NCBI GenBank assembly: GCA_003247575.1
Contig: QJZC01000063.1
Span: 33,476-97,475 of the forward strand
From: Pseudomonadota bacterium
Lineage (GTDB): Bacteria; Myxococcota_A; UBA9160; SZUA-336
Reading direction: 5' to 3'
DNA: 64,000 nt
The notes beneath the pieces are model-generated. The model was given only the letters and a program-made list of their open reading frames with translations, made no database searches and was not told the origin of the DNA. Positions 16,071-25,001 of this stretch are shown here, piece by piece. A program made the translations under genes and the position numbers. The stretch's first letter is position 1. Every line of letters starts with the position of its first letter.

Positions 16071-17612
16071 ATGGCTTGGAACGAGCAAGAATCTGAGATT
16101 TCAGGGGGCGCGGAGATTGATGAGTCCCTGGAGCTCGATGAGGCCTTGGCTCCGAAGGTGAGCACAGAAAGGTCGTGGACGGAGAAGAGCATGGTCGACC
16201 CTGAACATTCGAATGTCGATCCTGAAGAGGAAGTAGCGCGGAATCGTAATACGCTGCTGTCGTATTTCAACGATATCGCAAGCATCCCGACTCTGACCAA
16301 GGAGGAGGAGGTGATGCTCGCGAAGGAGATGGAGTCGGCTACGTTCGAAATGCGCGCCGGAATCCTCTCGGTTCCGCTCACGTGGCGTCGGGCCGTCGCC
16401 CACTGGCGTGGTCTCCAATCCGAGAACCGTGTCACGGCCAAGATGTCGGAGGCCTACGGCTCGGGTACGCCCGATGGCGAGGAGCGCGGGGAGAAGCTCG
16501 ACAAGGCTTTGGCCGAGGTCGAGGCCCTGCTCGGAAAGTACGACGCGGTCAGTGGTGCAGGGAGCCAGGACGCGATTCAAGCGGAGCTGAAGGGGTTCGA
16601 AGAGGGTATCCAGAACGCGCTGCGAGATGCGGACCTGTCGATGCAGATCTTCGAGGGAATTCGCCGGAACCTTCGGTCGGAGCGTGATCAAATGCTCAAG
16701 CGCCACCGGAAGCTTCGCTCCCTCAGCTCTCCGAAGCGAGCGCCCCGCAGCGACCGTGGTCGTGTGGATCGCGATCGCGATCTCAAGGTTCTCGAGCAGG
16801 AGATTCGTGAGATCGAAGAGCGGGTCGGACTGAGCTGTCCAGAGTTCATCGCGATCATGGACAAGGTGGATCTCGCCTATGACCGGCTGATGTTCCACAA
16901 GAACAAGTTCGTCCAGCACAACCTGAAGCTCGTGATCGCGATCGCCAAGGACTATCGGAACATGGGGATCGCCTTTCAGGACTTGATTCAGGAAGGCAAT
17001 CTGGGGCTGATCCGTGCCGTGGAGAAGTTCGACTACCGGCGTGGCCACAAGTTCTCTACGTACGCGTTGTGGTGGATCCGGCAGGCGTTGATCCGGGCGA
17101 TCCAGAATCAGTCGCGAACGATCCGGATCCCGAGCCACATGCACGATACCCTGCTCAAGTTCTATCGGACGGAGAAGAGTCTGCACACCCGTCTGGGGCG
17201 CGAGCCGAATACTGCCGAGCTGGCGAAGGAGCTCAAGCTTACCGTCGAGCAGACGGAGCGGCTCCAGAAGATGACGCGCGAGCCGGTCTCGCTCGAGACT
17301 CAGGTCAAGGGAACGGATTCGAAGGTTCTGAAGGACTTTGTCAAGGATCCGGGGACGGTATCGCCTCTCGACGGGCTGGATCGCTATCGCCTGGAGCAAG
17401 CGACCGAGGACTCGATTGCCCAGCTGAACGAGCGCGAGCGGAACATTCTGCGTTGGCGCTTCGGGATGAAGGGCGAGCAGGATCACACGCTCGAAGAGAT
17501 CGGCGAGAAGCTGGGTCTGTCGCGCGAGCGGGTGCGGCAGCTCGAGGCCCGCGCCATCGAGAAGCTGCGAAACTCGGCCAGCCAGCGGAAGCTGGAGTCG
17601 TTCGCCGAGTAG
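16071..17612 (+). CDS. rpoD: RNA polymerase sigma-70 family factor, RpoD type
   Basis: The 513-residue sigma factor shows region 1.2 (LLSYFNDIASIPTLTKEEEVMLAKEME), then a ~190-residue variable helical insert. Region 2 includes the DLIQEGNLGLIRAVEKFDYRRG and FSTYALWWIRQA motifs, region 3 includes LGREPNTAELAKEL, and region 4 has the HTH (TLEEIGEKLGLSRERVRQLEARA). The acidic N-terminus, large insert and complete regions favour a primary sigma, but some residues resemble RpoS-type factors, so group 2 is possible. ATG 16071 has GGGGGGA eight bases upstream; GTG 16065 is a poorer alternative. A long leader and strong promoter precede it, and a repeat and terminator follow. Confidence 0.85.
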   Translation: MAWNEQESEISGGAEIDESLELDEALAPKVSTERSWTEKSMVDPEHSNVDPEEEVARNRNTLLSYFNDIASIPTLTKEEEVMLAKEMESATFEMRAGILSVPLTWRRAVAHWRGLQSENRVTAKMSEAYGSGTPDGEERGEKLDKALAEVEALLGKYDAVSGAGSQDAIQAELKGFEEGIQNALRDADLSMQIFEGIRRNLRSERDQMLKRHRKLRSLSSPKRAPRSDRGRVDRDRDLKVLEQEIREIEERVGLSCPEFIAIMDKVDLAYDRLMFHKNKFVQHNLKLVIAIAKDYRNMGIAFQDLIQEGNLGLIRAVEKFDYRRGHKFSTYALWWIRQALIRAIQNQSRTIRIPSHMHDTLLKFYRTEKSLHTRLGREPNTAELAKELKLTVEQTERLQKMTREPVSLETQVKGTDSKVLKDFVKDPGTVSPLDGLDRYRLEQATEDSIAQLNERERNILRWRFGMKGEQDHTLEEIGEKLGLSRERVRQLEARAIEKLRNSASQRKLESFAE

Positions 17613-17660
17613 TGATCCCGATCGGGTAGTGAGCCCCATTGGGTAGTGAGCCCCATCGAA
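17610..17660 (+). repeat. Three tandem 17-bp repeats starting at the sigma gene stop codon
   Basis: Three adjacent 17-bp units begin at 17610, 17627 and 17644: TAGTGATCCCGATCGGG, TAGTGAGCCCCATTGGG and TAGTGAGCCCCATCGAA. The first unit starts with the stop codon TAG of the sigma gene, and each unit begins with TAG TGA. The array leads directly into the terminator hairpin. Confidence 0.85.
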
Positions 17661-17698
17661 CGGCCTGGGATGCCAGTGTGTCCCAGGCCGTCTTCTTT
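17660..17698 (+). terminator. Intrinsic terminator of the RpoD-type gene
   Basis: An 11-bp perfect stem, ACGGCCTGGGA (17660-17670) / TCCCAGGCCGT (17681-17691), has a ten-base loop and is followed by CTTCTTT. It separates the sigma gene from the convergent phosphatase gene. Confidence 0.88.
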
Positions 17699-17715
17699 GG
17701 GAGAAATCCCGCCGG

Positions 17716-18348
17716 CTAGTCGGGAGTGGGACGTAGGGGCTCGGGCCGTCGCACACCGTCGGTGATCACGGCTTGGGGGATGCGGTTGAGCGTGCTGAAC
17801 TGGAGAAAGCGCCGCATCTCGGCCGTCGCGCGCTCGGCAGTCCAGCCCTGCCTCTGAGTTCGGTAGAGCGCCAGCATGTAGCCGGTGCGATCCACGCCGT
17901 TGCGGCAGTGCACGAGCAGGGGGTAGTTGGTCGGGTCGTCGAGGATCGACAGGAAGCGATCGACCTCGGCCTGTGAAGGCGGCCGACTGGCGGACAGGTC
18001 GAAAGAGTACAGCCGCAGGCTGTGGTCGGTAGCGAAGCGGCTCTCGAAGCCTGCGGTACGACCGCGCAGGTTGACGAGGGTTCGGATCTTCGGGCTTCGA
18101 ACCAGCCACTCCAGGAACGCGGGGGAGGGTTGGGCAGAGCGATAGATCTGGCCCTCCTCGATCGTTCCGAAGTTGTAGAGCAAGCGGGCACAGCCCGAGG
18201 TCGCGACCAAGACGGCGATCAGACAGATCGTCGCCGAGACGCTCCGTCCGAGCCCTCGAGTCGGCAGCGAGCCCCTAGCGACGGTAGAGCGCTTCGCTCG
18301 AGATCCGAATCGTTCCGGATTCGTTGGCTTTCTTGCGGCTCTGTTCAT
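17716..18348 (-). CDS. Cysteine-based dual-specificity/tyrosine phosphatase-like exported protein
   Basis: The 210-residue protein has an N-terminal hydrophobic segment (residues ~38-52) ending in TSGC, an imperfect lipobox. A phosphatase domain follows, starting with QIYRSAQPSP and containing the PTP loop HCRNGVDRTG, in which Cys and Arg are the catalytic pair. This matches bacterial DSP-like phosphatases of the envelope. The start ATG 18348 lies 74 bases inside the upstream foldase gene, with GAGG just before it; no later in-frame start removes the overlap. The protein or polyphosphate substrate is unknown. Confidence 0.75.
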   Translation of the reverse strand: MNRAARKPTNPERFGSRAKRSTVARGSLPTRGLGRSVSATICLIAVLVATSGCARLLYNFGTIEEGQIYRSAQPSPAFLEWLVRSPKIRTLVNLRGRTAGFESRFATDHSLRLYSFDLSASRPPSQAEVDRFLSILDDPTNYPLLVHCRNGVDRTGYMLALYRTQRQGWTAERATAEMRRFLQFSTLNRIPQAVITDGVRRPEPLRPTPD

Positions 18349-19753
18349 AGATCTGCCTCATCACTTCCTGGCGTCCGAGGCTCGTCAGACGGAGTTGCGC
18401 GGCATCCAGCTGCTCGTCGAGCTTGTCGGCTCCTGGGGCCTTGCGCTCGAGCAGCGAGACCACGTAGGCCCCATCCGGAGCGTCGAGCGGCTCCGGCACC
18501 AGGGGAGCCTCTGGCGTCAGGGTGAGCGCCCGCTCGCGGAGTCCAGGAAGCGCGGGCAGTCCAGGAACGCGCGTGGCCGGGATGGCGAACTCGGGCGTCG
18601 AAGTGAAGGTCAGCTCGAACTCCTTGGCTAGCTCTTCGAGGCTCTCGCCGGCGAGTGCTCGAGTGATCAGCTGCTGTGCGCGCGCCTGAGCGCGCGTGAG
18701 CGCTTGATCCGTGACCCAGAGTTGCTTGCCTAGGCCCTCGCGGACGTCTTCGAGGCTCTGGTCGACCTCTTCCAATCTCTCCTCGAAGCGCAGTACGTGT
18801 AGCCCTCGATCGGTCTCGATCGGTCCCTTGAGGTCACCCGGGGACGCATCGAAGATGGCTTCTTCCAGGGCCGGATCGAGCCTGCCTCGCGGGAAGAATC
18901 CGAGATCGCCGCCGGCATTCGCCGTGCCGGCATCCTCGGATAGCTCGGCCGCCACGGTGCTGAAGTCCTCCCCCGCCTCGAGCCGTTCGAGTACCTGCTT
19001 CGCCTTCTCACCCGCGTCGTCGCCGGTGAGCAGGATCTGCCGAGCGCGAACTTGCTCGCGACGTTGGAACTCGGCTCGCCGCCGCTCGTACTCGGTGCGG
19101 ATACGCTCGTCGGATGCTGCGAGGAAGTTGCGCAGCTCTTCCTCACCCGGCTCGAGTCCCGCCTCGAAGCTCGCGGTTGGGACTCGGACGTAGCCGAGTC
19201 GCAACGTGGTCTGATCCCGCTCGATGCGGGCGCGCGCGGCTTCCGTGGAGACGCGCACGGGACGTGCCAGGTACTGCTGCAGCTTTCCGATCAGGAGATC
19301 CCGCCGCACGAGCTCCATATAGTCGCGCTCCTCGGGCAACCGATTCGCCCGGAGAAGGCTTCGAAACAGGTTGGGGTCGCAGCGGCCGTCCTCACGCTGG
19401 AACGTCGGATTCGAGCAGATCTGGTCGCGCAGCTCGGCATCGCTGACCACGAGCCCGAGCTTCTCGGCCTCCTGCGCAAGCAGGTAGCGCTGGATCATCT
19501 CCTCGAAGACCTGGCCGTCGATCAGGTCGCGAACCGTCTTCGCCGGGACTCCCTGATCGCGCAGGCGCTGCTCGTCCTCGCGGCGCGACGCACGCAGGAA
19601 TTCGAACAGGCGCGGGTTCAGCTCTTCGCCGTTCACCTCGCCGATGGAGTTCAGACTGCCAATCTGGCTCTGAGGGCCGAAGAACACGGCGAACGCCGCG
19701 ATGATGCCCAGTAGGGTCAGGTTTCGGATCCAGATTCCAATCGAACGCTTCAT
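18275..19753 (-). CDS. PpiD/SurA-type peptidyl-prolyl isomerase, membrane-anchored
   Basis: The 492-residue protein has one N-terminal membrane segment (NLTLLGIIAAFAVFFG, residues ~11-27), so most of it should be periplasmic. A SurA_N-like helical domain follows (GEVNGEEL...LRASRREDEQRL). Next comes a parvulin-type rotamase domain near residues 235-335 (VRARQILLTGDDAGEKAKQVLE ... LGFFPRGRLDPALEEAIF), and then a helical C-terminal region. It helps fold outer-membrane or secreted proteins. It precedes and overlaps the phosphatase gene. PpiD is the closest family by topology. Confidence 0.85.
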   Translation of the reverse strand: MKRSIGIWIRNLTLLGIIAAFAVFFGPQSQIGSLNSIGEVNGEELNPRLFEFLRASRREDEQRLRDQGVPAKTVRDLIDGQVFEEMIQRYLLAQEAEKLGLVVSDAELRDQICSNPTFQREDGRCDPNLFRSLLRANRLPEERDYMELVRRDLLIGKLQQYLARPVRVSTEAARARIERDQTTLRLGYVRVPTASFEAGLEPGEEELRNFLAASDERIRTEYERRRAEFQRREQVRARQILLTGDDAGEKAKQVLERLEAGEDFSTVAAELSEDAGTANAGGDLGFFPRGRLDPALEEAIFDASPGDLKGPIETDRGLHVLRFEERLEEVDQSLEDVREGLGKQLWVTDQALTRAQARAQQLITRALAGESLEELAKEFELTFTSTPEFAIPATRVPGLPALPGLRERALTLTPEAPLVPEPLDAPDGAYVVSLLERKAPGADKLDEQLDAAQLRLTSLGRQEVMRQIYEQSRKKANESGTIRISSEALYRR

Positions 19754-20476
19754 GGCAGTGGAGCTCCAGCCGGGAAATTGAGCAAATGACGGAATTGTCG
19801 CGCTTGCGAGGGCGCGAATTCGGCATCTTAGAATAGCGCCTCGGGCCCGCGACCTCCGCTCGCAGGGCTGGCCACGCTACGGGCCGGTCAGAAGGAAGGC
19901 AAGAGCAAAATCAAGGGTTTTCGAGGAGATTGCGGCTTGCGGCGGGCTTCAGGTGCCCGGTAGAATAATGTTCGGCTTCCGATCGCATTCTGGTAAATGT
20001 TTTGGGCGGCTTTCATTGGGTCACTGTTGGGGTTTGGCGGTGCTCGGGTTGCGGCGGCTTCGGCCATGATTCTGGCCCGGTTGGACGGCCTCCTGCAGTC
20101 GGTCTGCGAGCAGGATGGCGGTTCCGGTCGTGTCGAAGCGACCTCCGATCGGCTCGCGCGCCTTGGACTCTGGCATCCATTGTCGGCAGTCGAGTAGGCG
20201 TGGATGCGCAGTGGGCGGTGTAGTCGGTATCCTTTACGCAAGAGTGCGGATAACGGACTTTAGAGATTTGCGTCGATTTCAATCATCCTAGAAGGGCTGA
20301 GCGAAGGCCTGGAAGACGTTCGGGTTCGATCCATGCGGGTCACAGTGCGCGCGAGAGCAGCGGGGTTTGGACCTCGAAGCGCGGTTTCGATGCGCCCGCA
20401 ATGCAGCCGGCTGGGCTCCGAGGGGGGCAGTGGCTAATGGGGCGAGACTCATGAACGTAAGAGAGCGAGCATTGGA
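19754..20476. other. Intergenic region between foldase and mreB
   Basis: About 720 bases lie between divergent genes. The AT content is above that of the neighbours. A promoter-like pair TTGCGG (19937-19942), 18 bases, TAGAAT (19961-19966) points right. It precedes a 66-codon frame, ATG 19997-20197 (MFWAAFIGSLLGFGGARVAA...), whose hydrophobic start could be a membrane peptide, but it has no evident ribosome-binding site and I do not call it a gene. The promoter may serve mreB with a ~500-base leader. No other structure was recognised. Confidence 0.35.
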
Positions 20477-21511
20477 ATGCTAGATCGTGTGCTGGGCCTA
20501 TTCTCGAGCGACCTGGCGATAGACCTCGGGACGGCAAATACCCTCGTCTATACCAAGGGGCGTGGCATCGTGACGAGCGAGCCCTCCGTCGTGGCGGTCC
20601 AAACCGACAGCCGTGGTGTGGACCGTGTGCGTGCCGTCGGCAAGGAGGCCAAGAGCATGCTCGGGCGAACCCCGGGGACGATCCGAGCCGTCCGGCCACT
20701 CAAGGATGGCGTGATCGCTGACTTCGAGATCGCCGAGGCTCTGCTGCGCTACTTCATCACACGCGCCCATAATCGCTCCAGCCTGATCCGGCCGCGCATC
20801 GTGATCGCCGTCCCGTCGGGAATCACCGAGGTGGAGAAGAGGGCGGTGCGTGAGTCTGCGCTGTCGGCGAGTGCGCGCGAGGTCTACCTGATCGACGAGC
20901 CGATGGCTGCCGCCATCGGTGCGGGCCTGCCGATCACCGAGCCTTCCGGCAACATGATCATCGACATCGGCGGGGGGACCACCGAGGTCGCGATCATCTC
21001 GCTGGCCGGCATCGTGTACGCAAACAGTGTGCGCGTCGGTGGCGACAAGATGGACGAAGCGATCCTGAACTACGTCAAGCGCAAGTTCAATCTGCTGGTC
21101 GGCGAGCGTACGGCGGAGCGGGTGAAGATCGAGATCGGGTCCGCCTATCCTGCCGACGAGCCGCGCTCGATGGCGATCAAGGGGCGGGACCTCGTAGCGG
21201 GCGTTCCGAAGACGATCGAGATCAATACCGAGGATGTGCGCGAGGCTCTCCTCGAGCCGGTCAATGCAATCGTCGAAGCTGCGAAGATTGCCCTCGAGCG
21301 CACGCCCCCAGAGCTCGCCGCAGATATCGCCGACAAGGGCATCGTGTTGACGGGAGGCGGCGGATTGCTCGCAAATCTCGATGTCCTCTTACGTGAAGAG
21401 ACCGGATTGCCGATCATGTTGGCGGAGGATCCTTTCACCGCGGTGGTGATGGGCTGTGGGCGCTGCCTGGACGAACTCGATCTCTTGAGAGATGTCACGC
21501 TCAAGGGGTGA
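20477..21511 (+). CDS. mreB: Rod-shape-determining actin homologue MreB
   Basis: The 344-residue bacterial actin polymerises under the membrane and guides the elongation machinery. It has the phosphate-1 motif DLGTANTLVYTKGRG, the phosphate-2 motif DIGGGTTEVAIIS and the adenosine motif GIVLTGGGGLLANLD. The length is as usual. It heads the operon mreB-mreC-mreD-PBP2-rodA, with short gaps or overlaps throughout. The ribosome-binding site upstream is weak. Confidence 0.98.
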   Translation: MLDRVLGLFSSDLAIDLGTANTLVYTKGRGIVTSEPSVVAVQTDSRGVDRVRAVGKEAKSMLGRTPGTIRAVRPLKDGVIADFEIAEALLRYFITRAHNRSSLIRPRIVIAVPSGITEVEKRAVRESALSASAREVYLIDEPMAAAIGAGLPITEPSGNMIIDIGGGTTEVAIISLAGIVYANSVRVGGDKMDEAILNYVKRKFNLLVGERTAERVKIEIGSAYPADEPRSMAIKGRDLVAGVPKTIEINTEDVREALLEPVNAIVEAAKIALERTPPELAADIADKGIVLTGGGGLLANLDVLLREETGLPIMLAEDPFTAVVMGCGRCLDELDLLRDVTLKG

Positions 21512-21529
21512 AAAAGGGGGACTCGAAGC

Positions 21530-22465
21530 TTGAGCGATCTGCTCGGACGCTTTCGCTATCCCTTGACATACTTGGTACTGGCGCTGGCTTCGGTGCTCAG
21601 CCTCGTCTCGCGGGATGCCATGGTGAAGACCGGCCCCGCGTCGCAGCTGTTTCTGGAGGTCACGGTGCCGATTCAAGAGATGGTCGCCCTGCCGGTGCGC
21701 GAGCTGCGGTCGGTATGGGACAGCTACGTCTCCCTGGTCGGTGTTCGACAGAGCCGTGACAAGATCCTGAGCGAGGTCGCCCAGCTGCGCGCCGAGAATC
21801 TCGAGCTCAAGGAGGCGCTCGTCGCCAGCGAGCGCTTTCAGCGCTTCGGTGACTTCCGTGAAGACCACGATCTGCCGCTGCTACCCGCGACGGTAAGCGC
21901 CGAGGACCTGTCGCCCTGGTTCAAGTCGATCACGATCGACCAGGGGGCCGCCGATGGAGTCGAGCCTGGCATGCCCGTGATCACTGACGAGGGGGTGGTC
22001 GGAGTGGTGTCCGGCACCTCGCCGCGCTTCTCTCGCGTGCTCCTGATGATCGATCCTCAGAGCCAGATCGACACCTACACGCAGCGCTCGCGTGCCCGCG
22101 GCTCGGCTCGCGGCGGTGCCGATGGAAGCTGTAGCCTCCAGTACGTGTTGCGCGAATCCGACATCCGCGAAGGCGATGACCTGCTCACCTCAGGGCTCGA
22201 TGGCATCTACCCAAAGGGACTGCGCATCGGCAAGGTCGCGAAGGTGGAAAAGGAGCAGTACGGCTTGTTTCAGCGAGTCGAGGTCGAGCCCGCGGTCGAC
22301 TTCTACGCGCTCGAGGAGGTTTTCGTGTTGCTCGAGCGGCGCGAGCTACCCGGCCCAGGGCAGTTCTCGTCCGAGAACGACGAACTCTGGGCGGTGGAGC
22401 CGCAGCCGGATCCAGCGGACACGGATGCCGCCGCCGAGTCTGACCTCGAGGAGCCTTCTGGGTGA
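21530..22465 (+). CDS. mreC: Rod-shape-determining protein MreC
   Basis: The 311-residue protein has one N-terminal membrane helix (YPLTYLVLALASVLSLVS), a coiled coil (SRDKILSEVAQLRAENLELKEAL) and the periplasmic beta domains (KSITIDQGAADGVEPGMPVITDEGVVG). It organises the elongasome by contacting PBP2. The TTG start at 21530 is supported by AGGGGG nine bases upstream. The acidic C-terminal tail (PQPDPADTDAAAESDLEE) is variable in the family. It overlaps mreD by four bases. Confidence 0.94.
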   Translation: MSDLLGRFRYPLTYLVLALASVLSLVSRDAMVKTGPASQLFLEVTVPIQEMVALPVRELRSVWDSYVSLVGVRQSRDKILSEVAQLRAENLELKEALVASERFQRFGDFREDHDLPLLPATVSAEDLSPWFKSITIDQGAADGVEPGMPVITDEGVVGVVSGTSPRFSRVLLMIDPQSQIDTYTQRSRARGSARGGADGSCSLQYVLRESDIREGDDLLTSGLDGIYPKGLRIGKVAKVEKEQYGLFQRVEVEPAVDFYALEEVFVLLERRELPGPGQFSSENDELWAVEPQPDPADTDAAAESDLEEPSG

Positions 22466-22986
22466 AGGGCTACTTCCAGCTGATCGGCCTCGGTCTCGCC
22501 ATGGTGGCCGTACAGGGGCTCGTGCTGGAGAGCATCTCGGAGAGCTTCTACCCGGACTTGGTCCTGGTGTTTGCGCTCGCGATGGGCCTCCGTACGCGCG
22601 GGATCAGCGGCCTGCTTCTCGCCTTCGGGGCGGGCTTCTTGGTCGATGTGGGATCGGCTCATGCTTATCCCGGGCTCTACGCTCTACTGCGCGGCACCGC
22701 CTGTGCTGCGACTCGCCTTTTCGATCGGGCGCTCTACCTGCGTTCGGGTGGGCCCTGGGTGCTCTACGTCGGCGCGTACGTATTCGCCGATGGCATTCTG
22801 CTAGGACTGCTGCTCCAGATCTTCACGCCTGAATCGGCGATTTCGTTTGGAGAGATTCTGTGGCGGACTCCGTTCGTCGCGCTGCTCACGGCGCTGTGCG
22901 CTGCGCCGATCCTGGGCTGGATCCGGCGCTTCGACTCGGTCGGTGGACATGAGACGGGCTGGGGATTGCTGGGGTCGAGGGTGTAA
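22462..22986 (+). CDS. mreD: Rod-shape-determining protein MreD
   Basis: The 174-residue polytopic membrane protein has about five hydrophobic segments. YPDLVLVFALAMGLRTRG near the start and LLLAFGAGFLVDVGSA are typical of MreD. It is small and poorly conserved, and the call relies on topology plus its place between mreC and the PBP2 gene. The GTG start overlaps the mreC stop, and the final A of its TAA is the first base of the next ATG. Confidence 0.9.
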   Translation: MKGYFQLIGLGLAMVAVQGLVLESISESFYPDLVLVFALAMGLRTRGISGLLLAFGAGFLVDVGSAHAYPGLYALLRGTACAATRLFDRALYLRSGGPWVLYVGAYVFADGILLGLLLQIFTPESAISFGEILWRTPFVALLTALCAAPILGWIRRFDSVGGHETGWGLLGSRV

Positions 22987-24998
22987 TGAGGGATCCGTTG
23001 GGCGGAGGTGGCTCTTCTGGAGCCGATTCGGGCATCGAGCGTCGGATTCTCGGCACCGTTCTGGCGATCATCTCGGTCTGGCTGATGCTCGGAGCGCGCC
23101 TGTTCTACCTGCAGGTGGTCGAGGGCGATCGCTACCGCGTGTCCGCTCAGAAGAACAGCGTGCGCACGCACCGCGTGTATGCCTCGCGCGGAATGATTCT
23201 CGATCGGAACGGCGAGATCCTCGTGGATTCTCGTCCCGCATTCGATGTGCGCTTGGTCCCCGACCAAGCGCAGGACATCGATCGTACGCTCAATCGATTG
23301 GCTTCGCTGCTTGGGACCGAGCGCCAGGAGCTCGAGGAGCGCGTCGGTAGGCCGCGAGGACGCTTCCGCTTTCAGCCGATGCTGGTTGCCCACGACATCG
23401 ACTACGCGGCTGCTGCGCGCGTCGGGGCGCGCCTCTGGGCCTTGCCCGGGGTGATCACGCGCGCGGATCCAGTGCGCTCATATCGATACGACGGGAGTGC
23501 CGCCCACCTCCTCGGAATGCTGGGCGAGATCGGCGAACGCGAGCTCAAGAGCAAGAACTTCCAGGGATATCGTCGCGGCGACATCATTGGCAAGGATGGC
23601 ATCGAGCGCTTGCTGGATCGTCAGCTGCGCGGCCGCGACGGCGGGCGAAACGTGCTCGTGGACGCGCACGGGCGAGAGCTCGAGGTGCTCTCGGAGATCT
23701 CGCCTCAGCCCGGGGTGAACGTCGTCTTGACGATCGACCACCGGCTGCAGCGAGTCGCCGAGGAGCAGCTGGAGCTCTCGGGCCACAATGGCGCCGTCGT
23801 GGCGCTCGATCCACGCAATGGCGAGGTGCTCGCTCTCGCGAGCCGTCCGGCCTACGACCCGAACCGCTTTGCGCGCGGTATCGCTTCGAGTGAGTGGCAG
23901 GGGCTGGTCAAGGATCCGAACAAGCCGCTGCACGACCGCGCTCTGACTGGACAGTTCCCACCCGGCTCCACCTACAAGGTCATCCCCGCGTTGGCTGGGC
24001 TGGAGGCGGGTGTGATCACTCCCGAGACGACGATCCGTTGCGGTGGGTCGTATCGGCTCGGCAGAGGGCGCTATCGATGCTGGAAGCGCGGCGGCCACGG
24101 CCCCATGAACGTGCACTCCGCACTCGTGCAGTCTTGCGACGTCTTCTTCTACAAGGTGGCGGAGATGCTCGAGCGCGAGCGACGTGGGGTCGATGAGCTG
24201 GCCTATTACGCCCGCGCCTTCGGGCTGGGGAGCCGCTCCGGAATCGCCGCACTGCGAGAGACAGAGGGACTCGTGCCCACGCGCGCCTGGAAGGAGCGCC
24301 GCTTTCGCGAGAAGTGGCAGATGGGTGAGACCATCTCCGTCGCGATCGGACAGGGATTCAATCTCTGGACTCCCATGCAGCTCGCACTCACGTACGGAGC
24401 CATCGGAAACGGCGGGATGCGCTACCGACCGATGCTGGTCAAGCGCCTAGAGAGTCCGTTCGGCGAGCTGGTCGAGGAGCGCCTACCCGAAGAGCTGGCC
24501 ACCGTCCCGATCAAGCGCGAGTCGCTCGAGGTCGTGCGCAAGGCGCTGCGCGGTGTCGTGCACGAGCCGCGGGGGACCGGAGGGCGCATGCGGGGGCTGG
24601 CCGGCGGGGTCGAAGCTGCAGGCAAGACCGGGACGGCGCAGGTCGTCGGAATGGGCAAGGAGTACGTCAAGTCCGAGGATCTACCGGAGCAGTTTCGCGA
24701 TCATGCCTGGTTCGCGACCTTCGTTCCGGCGCAGGACCCCCGCATCGTCGTGGCTGTGCTCGTGGAGCACGGTGGACACGGAGGTTCGGCGGCTGCGCCG
24801 CTGGCCCGGGCGGTCGTCGACGAGTTTCTGTCGCATCAGCCCGATCTCGTGCCGCCGCCGGAGCCGGACTTGGGTCCCACTCCGCCCCCGCGCAAGCCCC
24901 GTTCCAAGCCGCCGACGGAAGCGGACTCCACGCCGCCCCAGGTGGCCGCGGTCGGCTCGTCCGAGCGCCCCTCTCCCAACCGGAGGTCTCAGAACTAG
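22986..24998 (+). CDS. mrdA: Penicillin-binding protein 2 (elongation transpeptidase)
   Basis: The 670-residue class B PBP cross-links peptidoglycan during cell elongation. It has an N-terminal anchor (TVLAIISVWLMLGARLFYLQVV), a dimerisation domain (ASRGMILDRNGEILVDSRPAFDV) and a transpeptidase domain with S328-x-x-K331 (PPGSTYK), an SCD motif (VQSCDVFFY) and K547-T-G (AGKTGTAQV). The C-terminal ~50 residues are proline-rich and disordered, an extension beyond the usual end. RodA, its glycosyltransferase partner, follows after three bases. Confidence 0.96.
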   Translation: MRDPLGGGGSSGADSGIERRILGTVLAIISVWLMLGARLFYLQVVEGDRYRVSAQKNSVRTHRVYASRGMILDRNGEILVDSRPAFDVRLVPDQAQDIDRTLNRLASLLGTERQELEERVGRPRGRFRFQPMLVAHDIDYAAAARVGARLWALPGVITRADPVRSYRYDGSAAHLLGMLGEIGERELKSKNFQGYRRGDIIGKDGIERLLDRQLRGRDGGRNVLVDAHGRELEVLSEISPQPGVNVVLTIDHRLQRVAEEQLELSGHNGAVVALDPRNGEVLALASRPAYDPNRFARGIASSEWQGLVKDPNKPLHDRALTGQFPPGSTYKVIPALAGLEAGVITPETTIRCGGSYRLGRGRYRCWKRGGHGPMNVHSALVQSCDVFFYKVAEMLERERRGVDELAYYARAFGLGSRSGIAALRETEGLVPTRAWKERRFREKWQMGETISVAIGQGFNLWTPMQLALTYGAIGNGGMRYRPMLVKRLESPFGELVEERLPEELATVPIKRESLEVVRKALRGVVHEPRGTGGRMRGLAGGVEAAGKTGTAQVVGMGKEYVKSEDLPEQFRDHAWFATFVPAQDPRIVVAVLVEHGGHGGSAAAPLARAVVDEFLSHQPDLVPPPEPDLGPTPPPRKPRSKPPTEADSTPPQVAAVGSSERPSPNRRSQN

Positions 24999-25001
24999 CT
25001 C

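Noticed and set aside
16101..17756. 551-codon open frame antisense to the RpoD-type gene
   Set aside because: It lies opposite a certain sigma gene and crosses its terminator; the product is Arg/Leu-rich and featureless.
19997..20197. 66-codon frame upstream of mreB
   Set aside because: Hydrophobic start and a nearby promoter-like pair, but no ribosome-binding site and no family; kept only as a note in the intergenic entry.
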